Positions 42,356 to 51,577 of a stretch of DNA of 64,000 nt are shown here, one piece after another. Location of the stretch: assembly GCA_036702975.1 (NCBI GenBank), contig DATNPX010000016.1, positions 124,001 to 188,000 of the forward strand, in the 5' to 3' direction. The position numbers were made by a program, and so were the translations under genes. Under the pieces are notes generated by a model. It saw only the letters and a program-made list of their open reading frames with translations. It did not search any database and had not been told where the DNA came from. Position 1 is the stretch's first letter. Every line of letters begins with the position of its first letter. The stretch is from DATNPX01 sp036702975 (GTDB taxonomy: Bacteria > Cyanobacteriota > Vampirovibrionia > Obscuribacterales > Obscuribacteraceae).

Positions 42356-45211
42356 CTAAATCTGTGGCTTATGAACGGAACTCAGCTTGGCCTCTTCCGG
42401 CCCAAGCTGCCACTGACAGCTAGCAAGTACTCGAATTGGCAGACTGAACCGCGTGCCCTGAAAAGGACTACCCAGATTTATAGGTACGCGTTGGTTTAAG
42501 AGATTGTCGATGCGCACATCGAACGATGTCGGCATCCAGCGATGCGCTTTGGCGATATTGCGAGGTGTTTGATAGCCGGCGTTGAAAGCGAGATCGGTAA
42601 TGAAAGGAGTCCTCGCCGGATGCGGACCATAAATGGTAGGGTCGCGTTCGTCCTGAAGACCGCTTAGAACTTGAGCTGTAAAAAGGCACCAGATATTTTG
42701 GCGCGTTTTATAACCAAGCCCGGCTACTGTCGACATGCGTCGGTCGTGGTCGGGAAATATCATGAAAGGAGCCTGAGGAGTAGCGTAGAAACCACCAGAT
42801 GGCGTCTTTGTACCCCGAAGGTATGCCACCTGGATCGTATTGGAGAGAAATCCGTTGAAGCCATACCCGTCACGCTTCGGCTTCAAGTCATAACGTGTCT
42901 CAACACCGTAAGCGTCCTGGGCACTGTTCGTCAGTCGATTGTAGAGAGGCAGATTTCCTACTACGCCTGAATCACCGAAGTTCGTCAAATACTTATAAAA
43001 CAGATTGATACGCAATGCCGATCTGGTGCCGAACTGGTGCTCCAAGCTTGAGTCGATCAAGTAGCCTCGAGTCGCATGCAATGGACGCGGTGTACCATCG
43101 TAGATCCCAGGCGTCAGCTGGCCAGAGACGACATTGTACGGCGTGATGAAAATGTCTGTGGGATTTGGCATGAAGAGATTCGAAAAAGAGCCCCGGAAAA
43201 CCGTTTTCTTATCAAGAACCAAGGCCGCACCAAATCTGCCACTAACCTGCGCGTCTGTAGTCGCCTGCTTTTGGTATGGTTGCAAGGCAAAGGGCTGAGC
43301 GCCCGGAGTGTTGATGATGGCTTGGGCTAACGCCAGCGTATTGCCATAAATCGAACGCTGCATGTCGAAGCGCAAACCTGCATCTAAAGTCAGTCGCTTC
43401 CAGAATCCTTTTTGGGGCGTGAACTTGTCCTGGAAGAATGCACTCTGCAAATAGCGAAATCCGGAAAACTTGCCCATGTTACCGGTGAATTGAGGACCGC
43501 CAGGCATCCCGGTGAACGGACTAATGACTGCCCCATAGGGAACTGGATTAGGATTACTAGCAGATGGAATGCTTCCCAAATAATCGGCGTTAAAATAGGT
43601 CGCGTTGTAGAAAGTACTGACTGGCCTAAGCTCTGTATAAAAACCGGCTTTGAAGTGGTGCGTTTGTCCTAGGCTTTTGGTGACATTACCTTGTGCTGAA
43701 AAAATATAGTTGAACCGTTTCGCATTCGCAGCGATCGACTGTTCTGGCTGCCCATTGTTAAACTGCACTCCAGGATCGAAGGCGTTGCTGCTGCGAAATC
43801 TCTCGTAGTAAATGCCGTTCAGTAAGTGCAAATTGGCTTCATCGAGCCAGCGTTCAAATTTATGGATATAACTTGCGATGATGTAGTTTTGTCCGTCTGA
43901 CTGCCGGTCCTTGACGCCGGCGGTAGCAGAGTATCCGGATGTGGGAATTTGAAAAGTCGTCTCGTTTATTGACGTAGTCAGCCTGAACGTATCGCGCGGC
44001 GTTGGAGTAAACTCGATCTTAGTAAACGAATTGATGTCCGTTCGCCCGTTATGAACATAATCTTTCACCGGCGGAGCGATACCGTAAGACGTCATACGGA
44101 AAGAGCCCGAAGACTCAAATCGCACTCGATGCCAAATGCTGTCTGTGCGTTGGCTGAGAGCACCAGATGTGTTATAGAAAATGCTTCCAGCTAATGGTCC
44201 GCCAATCTGTTGCCCGATATCGAAGTTGGGTTTTGGATTGATCGGCAGTGACTTCATGCGTGCCACCGCCCCTAGTGGCCCGCCACCATCACTTGCCTGG
44301 TATCCGCCGATGTCAACGCTCATCGACTGCACAGAACGCGGGCTTATCACTTGTGATTGCTGCAAGACACCGGCGGCTTCCGGAATAACAACATCATCGA
44401 CTACATAGTTAATTGAGTTATGTTCGCCGCGAGTAATGATGTTTCCGTAACTATCATTCATCACGCCTGGGGTACTGGTCACAAGATCGCGCAAATCATT
44501 GCCTGACTTGTACTGATAGACAAACTTGTGATCTAAATTAGTCGTACTACCGATTTGCTCAGGATGGATGAGGGTTTGCTTTCCGGTAATTCTAAGAACA
44601 TCGACTGGTTCAACATCATCGAGTGGCGCATCGAACACTTTCGTTTGATCTTCTTTAAGGGAGATCTCATCGCTATCCGACAGCATATCCTTGGCTGAGA
44701 TAGTGATCTTGTAGTCGCCAGGCTCCAAATTTTCGAACTTAAAGACGCCATCAGCACCTGTCTCTGTCTGGTAGCGTTTATGCTCCTCACCAACCTTTGT
44801 AAGAACAACGCGAGCATTTTGGATAAGGCGTTCACGCGTTGTGTCGGTAATTTTGCCTGTAACGCTGGCGGTGCCTTTGATCGGCGGAGCAGTCTGGGAT
44901 GAGGAGCCGAGGGCTGGGGGTTCAGGAGGAGAGCCCGGTCCTGTAGCAGCGGTTGGGTTTTCGCTCGACGCTGGAATAGAAGTTGCAAGCGGATTGCCAG
45001 GAACGGGGCGATTGGACGCAGGAGAAGAAGCTGAGGGTATGTTTGCTGCCGGGGAATCTGCTCTTGCTTCATTACCGAAATAGAGGTTGCAGGCGAAACT
45101 TACAGCCAACAACAGTAGATGAGGGCGCGGATGAGGGCGCCATAAAGCACAGCTCGAGCTCGGACTTGATGAGATTGACGGAATGCGCTCAAATCGACGA
45201 AGGGCGAACAT
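42356..45211 (-). CDS. TonB-dependent outer-membrane receptor with carboxypeptidase-regulatory-like N-domain
   Basis: About 951 residues. A signal peptide precedes a Pro/Ser/Ala-rich stretch. Then come a CarboxypepD_reg-like domain (GKITDTTRERLIQNARVVL ... DGVFKFENLEPGDYKI), a plug (DLVTSTPGVMNDSYGNIITRGE ... NYVVDDVVIPEAAGVL) and a long beta-barrel ending with an aromatic-rich strand region. Such receptors import siderophores, vitamins or other large ligands using TonB energy. The substrate is unknown. ATG 45211 has AGGA 7 bases upstream; the longer frame starting GTG 45280 is rejected. A Fur-family-like box is 42-56 bases upstream, so metal limitation may induce it. Confidence 0.9.
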   Translation of the reverse strand: MFALRRFERIPSISSSPSSSCALWRPHPRPHLLLLAVSFACNLYFGNEARADSPAANIPSASSPASNRPVPGNPLATSIPASSENPTAATGPGSPPEPPALGSSSQTAPPIKGTASVTGKITDTTRERLIQNARVVLTKVGEEHKRYQTETGADGVFKFENLEPGDYKITISAKDMLSDSDEISLKEDQTKVFDAPLDDVEPVDVLRITGKQTLIHPEQIGSTTNLDHKFVYQYKSGNDLRDLVTSTPGVMNDSYGNIITRGEHNSINYVVDDVVIPEAAGVLQQSQVISPRSVQSMSVDIGGYQASDGGGPLGAVARMKSLPINPKPNFDIGQQIGGPLAGSIFYNTSGALSQRTDSIWHRVRFESSGSFRMTSYGIAPPVKDYVHNGRTDINSFTKIEFTPTPRDTFRLTTSINETTFQIPTSGYSATAGVKDRQSDGQNYIIASYIHKFERWLDEANLHLLNGIYYERFRSSNAFDPGVQFNNGQPEQSIAANAKRFNYIFSAQGNVTKSLGQTHHFKAGFYTELRPVSTFYNATYFNADYLGSIPSASNPNPVPYGAVISPFTGMPGGPQFTGNMGKFSGFRYLQSAFFQDKFTPQKGFWKRLTLDAGLRFDMQRSIYGNTLALAQAIINTPGAQPFALQPYQKQATTDAQVSGRFGAALVLDKKTVFRGSFSNLFMPNPTDIFITPYNVVSGQLTPGIYDGTPRPLHATRGYLIDSSLEHQFGTRSALRINLFYKYLTNFGDSGVVGNLPLYNRLTNSAQDAYGVETRYDLKPKRDGYGFNGFLSNTIQVAYLRGTKTPSGGFYATPQAPFMIFPDHDRRMSTVAGLGYKTRQNIWCLFTAQVLSGLQDERDPTIYGPHPARTPFITDLAFNAGYQTPRNIAKAHRWMPTSFDVRIDNLLNQRVPINLGSPFQGTRFSLPIRVLASCQWQLGPEEAKLSSVHKPQI

Positions 45212-45252
45212 CGGGTTTCCTGGATTAGTGCACAGCAATTCCGTCAGCATAA

Positions 45253-45267
45253 TGGAAATCGTTTTCA
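45253..45267. promoter_or_regulatory. Fur/Zur-like operator 1 (TonB receptor side)
   Basis: TGGAAATCGTTTTCA, an imperfect 7-1-7 palindrome within AATGGAAATCGTTTTCATT. It shares CGTTTTCATT with site 2. It lies near the likely receptor promoter. Confidence 0.5.
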
Positions 45268-45387
45268 TTTCCACATTCACAACCCTTAATTAAGGCTAAC
45301 CTATGGCTGAGCGAGATCAGACAGCAACTGGCACCGGTCCCCATGGTGCGCCGATCTGACAGAGCAAAATAATCAAATATTGTATTT

Positions 45388-45402
45388 TGATAACCGTTTT
45401 CA
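45388..45402. promoter_or_regulatory. Fur/Zur-like operator 2 (TonB-C protein side)
   Basis: TGATAACCGTTTTCA, close to the 7-1-7 form TGATAATNATTATCA. Its centre is about 135 bases from site 1. It faces the divergent gene starting at 45557. Confidence 0.5.
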
Positions 45403-45556
45403 TTGTAGAATTATGCAGGAGCAAGAACCTGCCAATTTGACGCATTTTTACTTTGTGAGATTTCCGCAGAGATATCTTTGCTAACTTTGAAATCGTCTCA
45501 ATCACGGCTGCTTTCCTAGTATTTTGAGTATTTTCCGACTACAGGCGGAGCTGAAA

Positions 45557-45940
45557 ATGACAAAAGGACTAACCAATAAGCTACTCTCAGTGAGCGTTTG
45601 CCTTTGTTCTTTGATATGCCAGACTGCCGGTCAAGCGCGGACGCTTACAATCGGAACTGAGTCATCATCTTCCTTTAACCCACCTCAGCCTGTCTTTGCA
45701 CCTGAACCGGTAATTCCGGAACACTTGCACGAACAGTGCTTTAAGTCGTGCTGCATCGCCAAATTTTTCGTCAAAGCCAATGGCAATACGAGCGTACAAC
45801 TGATTAGCACGTCCGGCTCGGATGAAGTCGACGAGTTGACCCTTGAGACGCTACGACGTTGGCGCTTTAAGCCAGCCACCTTGGATGGCGCCCCTGTAGA
45901 GGGTTCCAAAAAAGTGCAGGTCGAATTCAAAGTCGAGTGA
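45557..45940 (+). CDS. Small exported TonB C-terminal-domain protein
   Basis: About 127 residues. An N-terminal hydrophobic stretch (about 5-30) is a signal peptide or anchor, followed by a Pro-containing spacer and a TonB C-terminal domain: an FFVKANGNTSVQL strand, then the DELTLETLRRWRFKPAT helix-strand pair. It is too short for a full TonB (no extended periplasm-spanning region), so it may be a stand-alone TonB-like partner of the divergent receptor. Unusually Cys-rich (CFKSCC). ATG 45557 has GGAG 7 bases upstream; an earlier Met at 45524 is less likely. The shared intergenic region suggests co-regulation. Confidence 0.7.
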   Translation: MTKGLTNKLLSVSVCLCSLICQTAGQARTLTIGTESSSSFNPPQPVFAPEPVIPEHLHEQCFKSCCIAKFFVKANGNTSVQLISTSGSDEVDELTLETLRRWRFKPATLDGAPVEGSKKVQVEFKVE

Positions 45941-46177
45941 CCTCAAATTCCTCGCATTCCTAAAATTCCTAAAGCAGATGAGGCGCTGTCTGAATTTGAT
46001 CAGCGAATGCCGGGCTAAAAACAGCTGACATTCTTTCAATGCGTCGAAAGTGCAAACCAAGCTCTTCGAGAGTTGGACTCCTCGCCACAGTTCTGCCACG
46101 AAAGTGCCACCTATCTGCCCCGGCTCAGTCCGTATTCTACTGACATGGACGGCGCAACTGAGGAGAGTTTTAAAAAG

Positions 46178-46519
46178 ATGACCAAACTGCTGAACAACCT
46201 TCAATACGTCTCTACCGCTATCATGTCTGTCGTTTTGAGCATTCTTCCCGCTGGAGCCGAAAACCTGGCATCTGGACATCAAATTTCCAACGTCACAAAC
46301 TACGGTGACGGAATGCAGATCTTGGACTACGCTGATAAATCGGGATTCGAAGTGATAGGTCCCGGTGGACGCTTCGTATTCGATTCCCACACTAAAGTTA
46401 TGACATTCACAGCTGACAGTGTGTCAGTGAGATTTCTCGCCGACGGGCGCTTGGACCCACAGTCGGCAGACGCCTTCAATCAAGCAATCAGCGAACAGTT
46501 TACAAAAGGCGACAAGTAG
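46178..46519 (+). CDS. Small exported protein of unknown function
   Basis: About 113 residues from ATG 46178. The signal peptide ends near PAGAEN. The mature part is beta-rich (VTNYGDGMQILDYADKSG, then GGRFVFDSHTKVMTF). GAGAG lies about 11 bases upstream; ATG 46145 is an alternative. No known family. No operon partner is evident. Confidence 0.6.
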   Translation: MTKLLNNLQYVSTAIMSVVLSILPAGAENLASGHQISNVTNYGDGMQILDYADKSGFEVIGPGGRFVFDSHTKVMTFTADSVSVRFLADGRLDPQSADAFNQAISEQFTKGDK

Positions 46520-46668
46520 CGCGCATTACAGATGTCGCTATCGCGCACTGGGCCTAAAGTTTAGTAAGTGTTAGGATTATTCAGAAAAATCTCACATCGC
46601 TCAAACGCCTAAAACAGTGGTCTGAGCCGTTTGAGATTCCTGTTCCTCCTCATCAACTAAAAGAGCCG

Positions 46669-47022
46669 ATGCTATCTTCCGAGATCACACTTCCAGACCG
46701 TAAACAGTTTCTGCACATAAAGCAGCAAGTTGACTGGAAAAATCCGTTTTTAGTCCTAAACGTAGACGGTTCACTCGACATCATCGCAGGCGCTCTCGGG
46801 CGCAAAAAAATCAAGGACGTTGAGTTGGAAGATGTTCTATGCCAGTTGCCTGTGGCAGATTGGCCATACGGCAAGGTGATCGCAGTGCAGCCATGCGCTG
46901 CGCGTTCCACGGCTCCGGAAGCTTTCGCGCAAGAAGATAAAGCGATCAAGAATACCTGGGGGCATATGCGTGAGGCTGTAACCAAACTAGGGATTCAAAT
47001 CAATCTCTGGCCGTCATCCTGA
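46669..47022 (+). CDS. Hypothetical protein
   Basis: 117 residues from ATG 46669, with no signal peptide and a mixed composition. In-frame upstream codons (from about 46558) look coding-like but contain no ATG, GTG or TTG start, so the N-terminus may be incomplete or use a rare start. No family is recognised. It ends 85 bases before the convergent Hyf-like operon's last gene. Confidence 0.5.
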   Translation: MLSSEITLPDRKQFLHIKQQVDWKNPFLVLNVDGSLDIIAGALGRKKIKDVELEDVLCQLPVADWPYGKVIAVQPCAARSTAPEAFAQEDKAIKNTWGHMREAVTKLGIQINLWPSS

Positions 47023-47106
47023 ACGTTCTCAAAAAACAAACTCGTTCAAGCTTGAGCAAATCTGGACAACCAACGTCTGACACTGGCGAGCGCAGCCTAA
47101 GTTCCA

Positions 47107-47952
47107 TCAGAACTGAATAGTAGGCCGCTTCAGTAGCTCCGGTTTGAACGGTTCCATTTTTCCCATTGCAACGAGTATGCCATGGATGATGCTCCATGGA
47201 TGCGGTGGACAACCTGGCACGTAAATGTCTACTGGGAGCACCGAATCGGCACCATTCGCAAGGGCATAGCCATCCTTGTGCACCCCCCCGGATATGGCAC
47301 ATGTACCAATTGCCACCACAATCCTCGGTTCTGCCATTGCAATGTAGCAACGTTCAAGCGGGGCGTGCATCGCTTTTGGAACAGGGCCTGTAAGAAAAAG
47401 CGCATCAGCGTGCCTTGGAGAGGCAACAATGTGAACTCCAAAACGCTCCAGGTCATAGATCGGATTTTCTGCAGCTAACAACTCTCCATCACAAGCACTA
47501 CACCCTGTAGACACCACTCTAATGTGCAAGGAGTCCTTGAGCATTTCTCGGTCCGATACAAGTACGGGCTCGGCCGTTTTCCTCGGTGTCTTGGCTGATG
47601 CTTGAAGCACATCTTTGATTTTGTCTCGGTCCTTCATCAGAACGAGGTCCTCTCTAGAGCTCGCACCGACTCTGTACGTTTTATTCTCGACGATGGTGCC
47701 CGTCGGGCACTCTGCATAGCACAACCCGCACTGAATACATGCACCCAGGTCTATCAAGACTTCAGACTTATCGTTGGTACTAAATATCGTGATGGCGTCG
47801 GTTGGGCACACGTCTTCGCATTTAGTACAGCCCAACTGACAATCAACATCCGTAATTCCAGGCAGTCCACGAAAATCAACAGGCGGCACTGGCGGCAGCT
47901 CTTTAACCGTCGAATTTCCCATCGAAAGGAGGTAGTTGAACAATTTCAACAT
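47107..47952 (-). CDS. Hyf/Ehr-like small subunit: 2x[4Fe-4S] ferredoxin fused to NuoB-like domain
   Basis: 281 residues. The N-terminal ferredoxin has CQLGCTKCEDVC (C38, 42, 45, 49) and CIQCGLCYAEC (C72, 75, 78, 82), each binding a [4Fe-4S]. The C-terminal domain is NuoB/HyfI-like with GCSAC (151, 154), GTCA (about 218) and GCPPHP (about 248), the four ligands of the proximal cluster. Such fusions carry electrons from a soluble donor to the large subunit. Last gene of the operon, starting 6 bases after the large subunit's stop. ATG 47952 has GGAGG upstream within the previous gene's end. Confidence 0.85.
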   Translation of the reverse strand: MLKLFNYLLSMGNSTVKELPPVPPVDFRGLPGITDVDCQLGCTKCEDVCPTDAITIFSTNDKSEVLIDLGACIQCGLCYAECPTGTIVENKTYRVGASSREDLVLMKDRDKIKDVLQASAKTPRKTAEPVLVSDREMLKDSLHIRVVSTGCSACDGELLAAENPIYDLERFGVHIVASPRHADALFLTGPVPKAMHAPLERCYIAMAEPRIVVAIGTCAISGGVHKDGYALANGADSVLPVDIYVPGCPPHPWSIIHGILVAMGKMEPFKPELLKRPTIQF

Positions 47953-47958
47953 TTGAAG

Positions 47959-49440
47959 TTAGAGATCATTACCACTGAGGGAGAGGGAGAGGCTTTTGTT
48001 ACTAAGAGGGAAGTCGGCTACAAGATTATTTCTGACACCAATCGACACCGCCGTCCAGTTGTTCTGGCTGGGGTCTTTAATGCTATATCGTCTTATCCTT
48101 CGGTCATTACCGGTAGCTATCATATGTATAAGCTCACCTCGCGCGGCCTCGACAACACCGCAGGAAAATGCATTCGCCGGTAAATCGTCAGGGATAGAAA
48201 CTCGAAGGTCACCGCCTGGCACGTTCTCTAGAATACCTTCAATGGTGTCGAAGCTTGTAGCCAGTTCGCGAATGCGCACTTTTACTCGTGCCATAACATC
48301 CCCACCAAGCTCTACCACCGTATGCGGTGCCAGCTGAGGATAACAACCGTGAAGGAAATGATGCCGACAATCGTAATCGATTCCAGACGAACGAGCAGCC
48401 AATCCAACCAAGCCAAATTCATGCGCAAGTGAACGCGTAATACCCGAAACTTCCATTCGTTCAAGGGCAGCTTGACTCTCCTTAAGAATAGCAATTGGAG
48501 ACTTTAAGTCGTCGCGCAACGCCCTTATCTCCTTTCTTATCTGCGAGAGTGAACCGTCTTGAATTTTCTGTATTCCACCCGGGAGAATTAGACCGCGCAT
48601 AAAACGGCTTCCACACAGAGATTGCGCAAGATCAAGCGGTTTTTCGCGCAGTCGAGCTAGATTTTGATAGAAACCAGAGAATCCGAGTACTTTACCTATC
48701 TCAGCCAAATCAAATATGTGAGTAGAAACGCGCTCAAGCTCCAAAGCGAGCGTTCGAACGTGCTCCGCCAGCGGCGAGACCTGAATATCCATGAGCGATT
48801 CGATTGCAACCGCATGAGCGAGTGCATTGGCTACAGAACTATCGCTGGCCGCAGCTTCAGCTACAAACCGCGCTTTCTTCCAGGGTACCACCGTCAATCG
48901 CTGCTCTACTCCGCGATGGACGTATCCTAGCTGCAACTCTAGATTGATAATGGTTTCTCCGAAACAGCTAAATCTGAAATGCCCAGGCTCAGCTACTCCC
49001 GAATGGATTGGACCAACCGGAATCTCGTATACACCTTCGCCGCGCACCTCGAGAAAATTGAAACGACGTACTCCTGCATGTTTAGCTGACCTCAAAGGCA
49101 ATTTCCGCAATGGGAAAAAGTCGGCGTCGTATGAATCGTGCAGCACCACATGTTTGAGACGCGGATGCCCTTCAGGCACGATGCCGAACATATCCCACAA
49201 TATGCGCTCAAACCAATGTGCCTGGGGGACCAACGGTGTAAGACTCTTATAACCGTCCGAGTCTAAGGGTGAAAGCCAACACTCAGCTGTTCCGTTGATC
49301 GGATCTAAAACCAGTGTGCAAAGTTGGCCACCATCAATAGAGGTAACAAGTCCAAGCCGTGCGGCATTCTTAGTTTCCAACCAAACTTTGGTTGCGTTAG
49401 CCAATCGCTCCAATTCGATTTCGCGCGGTTCTAGTCTCAC
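47959..49440 (-). CDS. Hyf/Ehr-like large subunit (NuoC-NuoD fusion) without Ni-Fe ligands
   Basis: 493 residues. The N-terminal NuoC-like part (to about 120) contains WFERILWDMFGIVPEGHP. The NuoD/HycE-like part follows, with HSGVAEPGHFRF and YVHRGVEQR. The L1 position (RxCGxC in hydrogenases) reads RFVAEAAASDSSV, with no Cys. The C-terminal L2 position (DPCxxC) reads DPSQNNW. Without these four Cys the protein cannot hold a NiFe site in the normal way. The C-terminal SLSLSGNDL matches proteins related to HycE (COG3261) in energy-converting-hydrogenase-related (Ehr) complexes. Start is GTG 49440, in a GTGA overlap with the previous gene. Confidence 0.85.
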   Translation of the reverse strand: MRLEPREIELERLANATKVWLETKNAARLGLVTSIDGGQLCTLVLDPINGTAECWLSPLDSDGYKSLTPLVPQAHWFERILWDMFGIVPEGHPRLKHVVLHDSYDADFFPLRKLPLRSAKHAGVRRFNFLEVRGEGVYEIPVGPIHSGVAEPGHFRFSCFGETIINLELQLGYVHRGVEQRLTVVPWKKARFVAEAAASDSSVANALAHAVAIESLMDIQVSPLAEHVRTLALELERVSTHIFDLAEIGKVLGFSGFYQNLARLREKPLDLAQSLCGSRFMRGLILPGGIQKIQDGSLSQIRKEIRALRDDLKSPIAILKESQAALERMEVSGITRSLAHEFGLVGLAARSSGIDYDCRHHFLHGCYPQLAPHTVVELGGDVMARVKVRIRELATSFDTIEGILENVPGGDLRVSIPDDLPANAFSCGVVEAARGELIHMIATGNDRRIRRYSIKDPSQNNWTAVSIGVRNNLVADFPLSNKSLSLSLSGNDL

Positions 49441-50870
49441 CGTAACCTCGTGAAAAAGTCTATATGGACAACGGCACCCAAAACCAGTGTTCCACCCAAC
49501 AACAACGCCGGAACCGCGCTTGCGCGTATCGATTTTGTCGCAACGTACGACTTCAACGGGGCACCAAATAAGATACCGCCGACGTGAACCAGAACAGCTA
49601 TGAAGCTGACTGCTATTCCTACAATTAGGAACGTGGCTAGAATCCAGTGACTAGAATCTGCACTAGCAACCAAAATACCTATTTCACTTACGAAGGTTCC
49701 GAAAGGTGGGGAACCAGTCACTGCCAATGCTGCCATTCCTAACAATACACCGAGCAGCGGATTACTCTTAAGCAGCCCACGAATCTCATCTAATTTCTTC
49801 GAACCTGCCGACTGGATTATGTTTCCGGAAAGTAAGAAAACGGCAGCTTTTCCTAAACTATGATTGATGGCTTGCAGAAGGAACAGACCGCCCGAGCCGA
49901 GTCCAATAGCAACGAGCATGATCCCGACATTTTCAATGCTGGAATACGCCCACATTCGCTTAAAGCTGTGCTGTCGAATTAGTAGAATGCCAGCTGCAAC
50001 AACCGTAACTGCGCCTAGTACAGCAACCAATTCAAAGCTCGGCGCGTGAGTATTGGTTGCCTGAGTAATTTGAACTATGCGCCAGATCGCAAAAAGGGCA
50101 CAGTTACAAAGAGCAGCAGACAACATCGCGGATGCAGGAGCGGGAGCTTCCGAATATGCATCCGGCAACCATGAGTGCAACGGAAACACACCAGCTTTGG
50201 TGCCATAGCCGAGCAAGCAAAAAATGAAACCCAAGCGCAATAGTGGGAAGTTTAGCTTGTGGGCATTTGCGATCAAGTCGCTAATTGCAAGTGTGCCCCG
50301 CTCGACCATGCCATGCTGGCTGGCAGCGAATATGAATACGGTTCCCAAAAGAGCAAAAGCGATGCCAACCGAGCAAATAATCAAATATTTCCAGCTAGCT
50401 TCCAGAGCATTGCGGCTGCGCTCAAAATAGACGAGCGGTGCTGATGACAGTGTGGTGGTCTCCACTCCTATCCAGAGGTAGCCGAGGTTGTCACACATAA
50501 AGACGAAAGTCATCGCCAACAAAAACAAGTGTATGCAGGCGTAAAACATTCGTATCGGCCAAGTGCCTGAGGCGCTGTTGTCTTTCTTTTCGCAGACAAA
50601 AAAGTAATCGGCATGCGTTACACAACAAGCCATGATGAAGGTTGTGAGAACAACAAAACAAGCACCAATTCTATCCAGCCCCAGTCCATGAGCGAAGACA
50701 AGATGGGTGTCGGTCCCGCTCAAGAGTGGAAATAAGAGATAAGTGACCACAGCCAACTGCACCCAGGTGCTGCCGGCGGAGACCAATTGGCACAACCTTG
50801 CGTTTGTACAAGCCAGGCTGAAATACAACATGACGATCGGAACAAATGCTATCAAAACAAGCTCTGTCAT
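49437..50870 (-). CDS. HyfF-like antiporter subunit (NuoN/L/M family)
   Basis: About 477 residues with about 13 transmembrane segments. The proton-channel motifs are recognisable: LWIGVETTTLSSAPLVYFE (conserved Glu), the GYGTKAGVFPLHSWLPDAYSEAPAP loop with charged residues, and LGKAAVFLLSGNI. These subunits pump H+ or Na+ in complex I and in hydrogenase-4. ATG 50870 is chosen; a TTG at 50879 overlaps the HyfE stop (TTGA) and is an alternative. Fourth gene of the operon. Confidence 0.85.
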   Translation of the reverse strand: MTELVLIAFVPIVMLYFSLACTNARLCQLVSAGSTWVQLAVVTYLLFPLLSGTDTHLVFAHGLGLDRIGACFVVLTTFIMACCVTHADYFFVCEKKDNSASGTWPIRMFYACIHLFLLAMTFVFMCDNLGYLWIGVETTTLSSAPLVYFERSRNALEASWKYLIICSVGIAFALLGTVFIFAASQHGMVERGTLAISDLIANAHKLNFPLLRLGFIFCLLGYGTKAGVFPLHSWLPDAYSEAPAPASAMLSAALCNCALFAIWRIVQITQATNTHAPSFELVAVLGAVTVVAAGILLIRQHSFKRMWAYSSIENVGIMLVAIGLGSGGLFLLQAINHSLGKAAVFLLSGNIIQSAGSKKLDEIRGLLKSNPLLGVLLGMAALAVTGSPPFGTFVSEIGILVASADSSHWILATFLIVGIAVSFIAVLVHVGGILFGAPLKSYVATKSIRASAVPALLLGGTLVLGAVVHIDFFTRLR

Positions 50871-50875
50871 AGCCG

Positions 50876-51577
50876 TCAATCTCGCAAATCAGTAAGTTGC
50901 GTTACGTCGATATGTTCGAAACTTTTTTTGATATTGAAAAGCAACATACCAGTAATCATTACACCGACCAAAACATCCAGCAAAATGCCCATTTCCACGA
51001 TCATCGGCATGCCATGCGTTTGAGTCAACGCAAACAAATAAATGCCGTTTTCCATAACAAGGAAGCCAACTATTTGACTGATCGCCAGTTTGCGAGTCAA
51101 CATCAAAAGCACTCCTGTGAACAAAATAGACATAGCGGCCATGGCTCCAATGCGGGAGTCGGTGCCACCCGCCAATCCTGGTAGCTGGGCAGCAAGCAGA
51201 TACCCAACTCCGAGAAGAAGGATGTTCAAGTGCATCGTCAACGGTGCCGGAAGAAAGGCTCCCACATCTCTTTCGACTTTGACACGCCTAACGATCGAGT
51301 TGAGAAATATGGGCACCGCAAGACCCTTGAATATCCCGATGAAAATAGCATGCATGGTCTGATTGGATACGCTAAGCCCTAACGGAGACATAAGCGCTGG
51401 CAAAAACAGCTCGTCAGGATAACTATCGAAGCTGCCGATGAACCAGGTCTCCACAGCGATAGCCAAAGTGTGCAGAGCATAGAACCATAGATTGGCACGC
51501 AGGTGAGTAGTACCAAGCATGAGGATAGCGAAAACAGCCGCAGCCAGCGCTAGAATTTCGTAGACATCGAGTGACAT
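50876..51577 (-). CDS. HyfE-like membrane subunit
   Basis: 233 residues with about seven hydrophobic segments. The second half, ISQIVGFLVMENGIYLFAL, matches HyfE/NuoK-like helices containing a Glu in the membrane. It is small and typical for this operon position. ATG 51577 overlaps the HyfC stop (TAATG), so translation is coupled. No other family fits as well. Confidence 0.8.
   Translation of the reverse strand: MSLDVYEILALAAAVFAILMLGTTHLRANLWFYALHTLAIAVETWFIGSFDSYPDELFLPALMSPLGLSVSNQTMHAIFIGIFKGLAVPIFLNSIVRRVKVERDVGAFLPAPLTMHLNILLLGVGYLLAAQLPGLAGGTDSRIGAMAAMSILFTGVLLMLTRKLAISQIVGFLVMENGIYLFALTQTHGMPMIVEMGILLDVLVGVMITGMLLFNIKKSFEHIDVTQLTDLRD

Larger units (their letters stand above)
45212..45556. 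other. 345-base divergent region between the receptor and a TonB-C protein
   Basis: AT-rich, with two similar operator-like sites at 45253-45267 and 45388-45402. No gene, terminator or RNA recognised. Confidence 0.6.
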
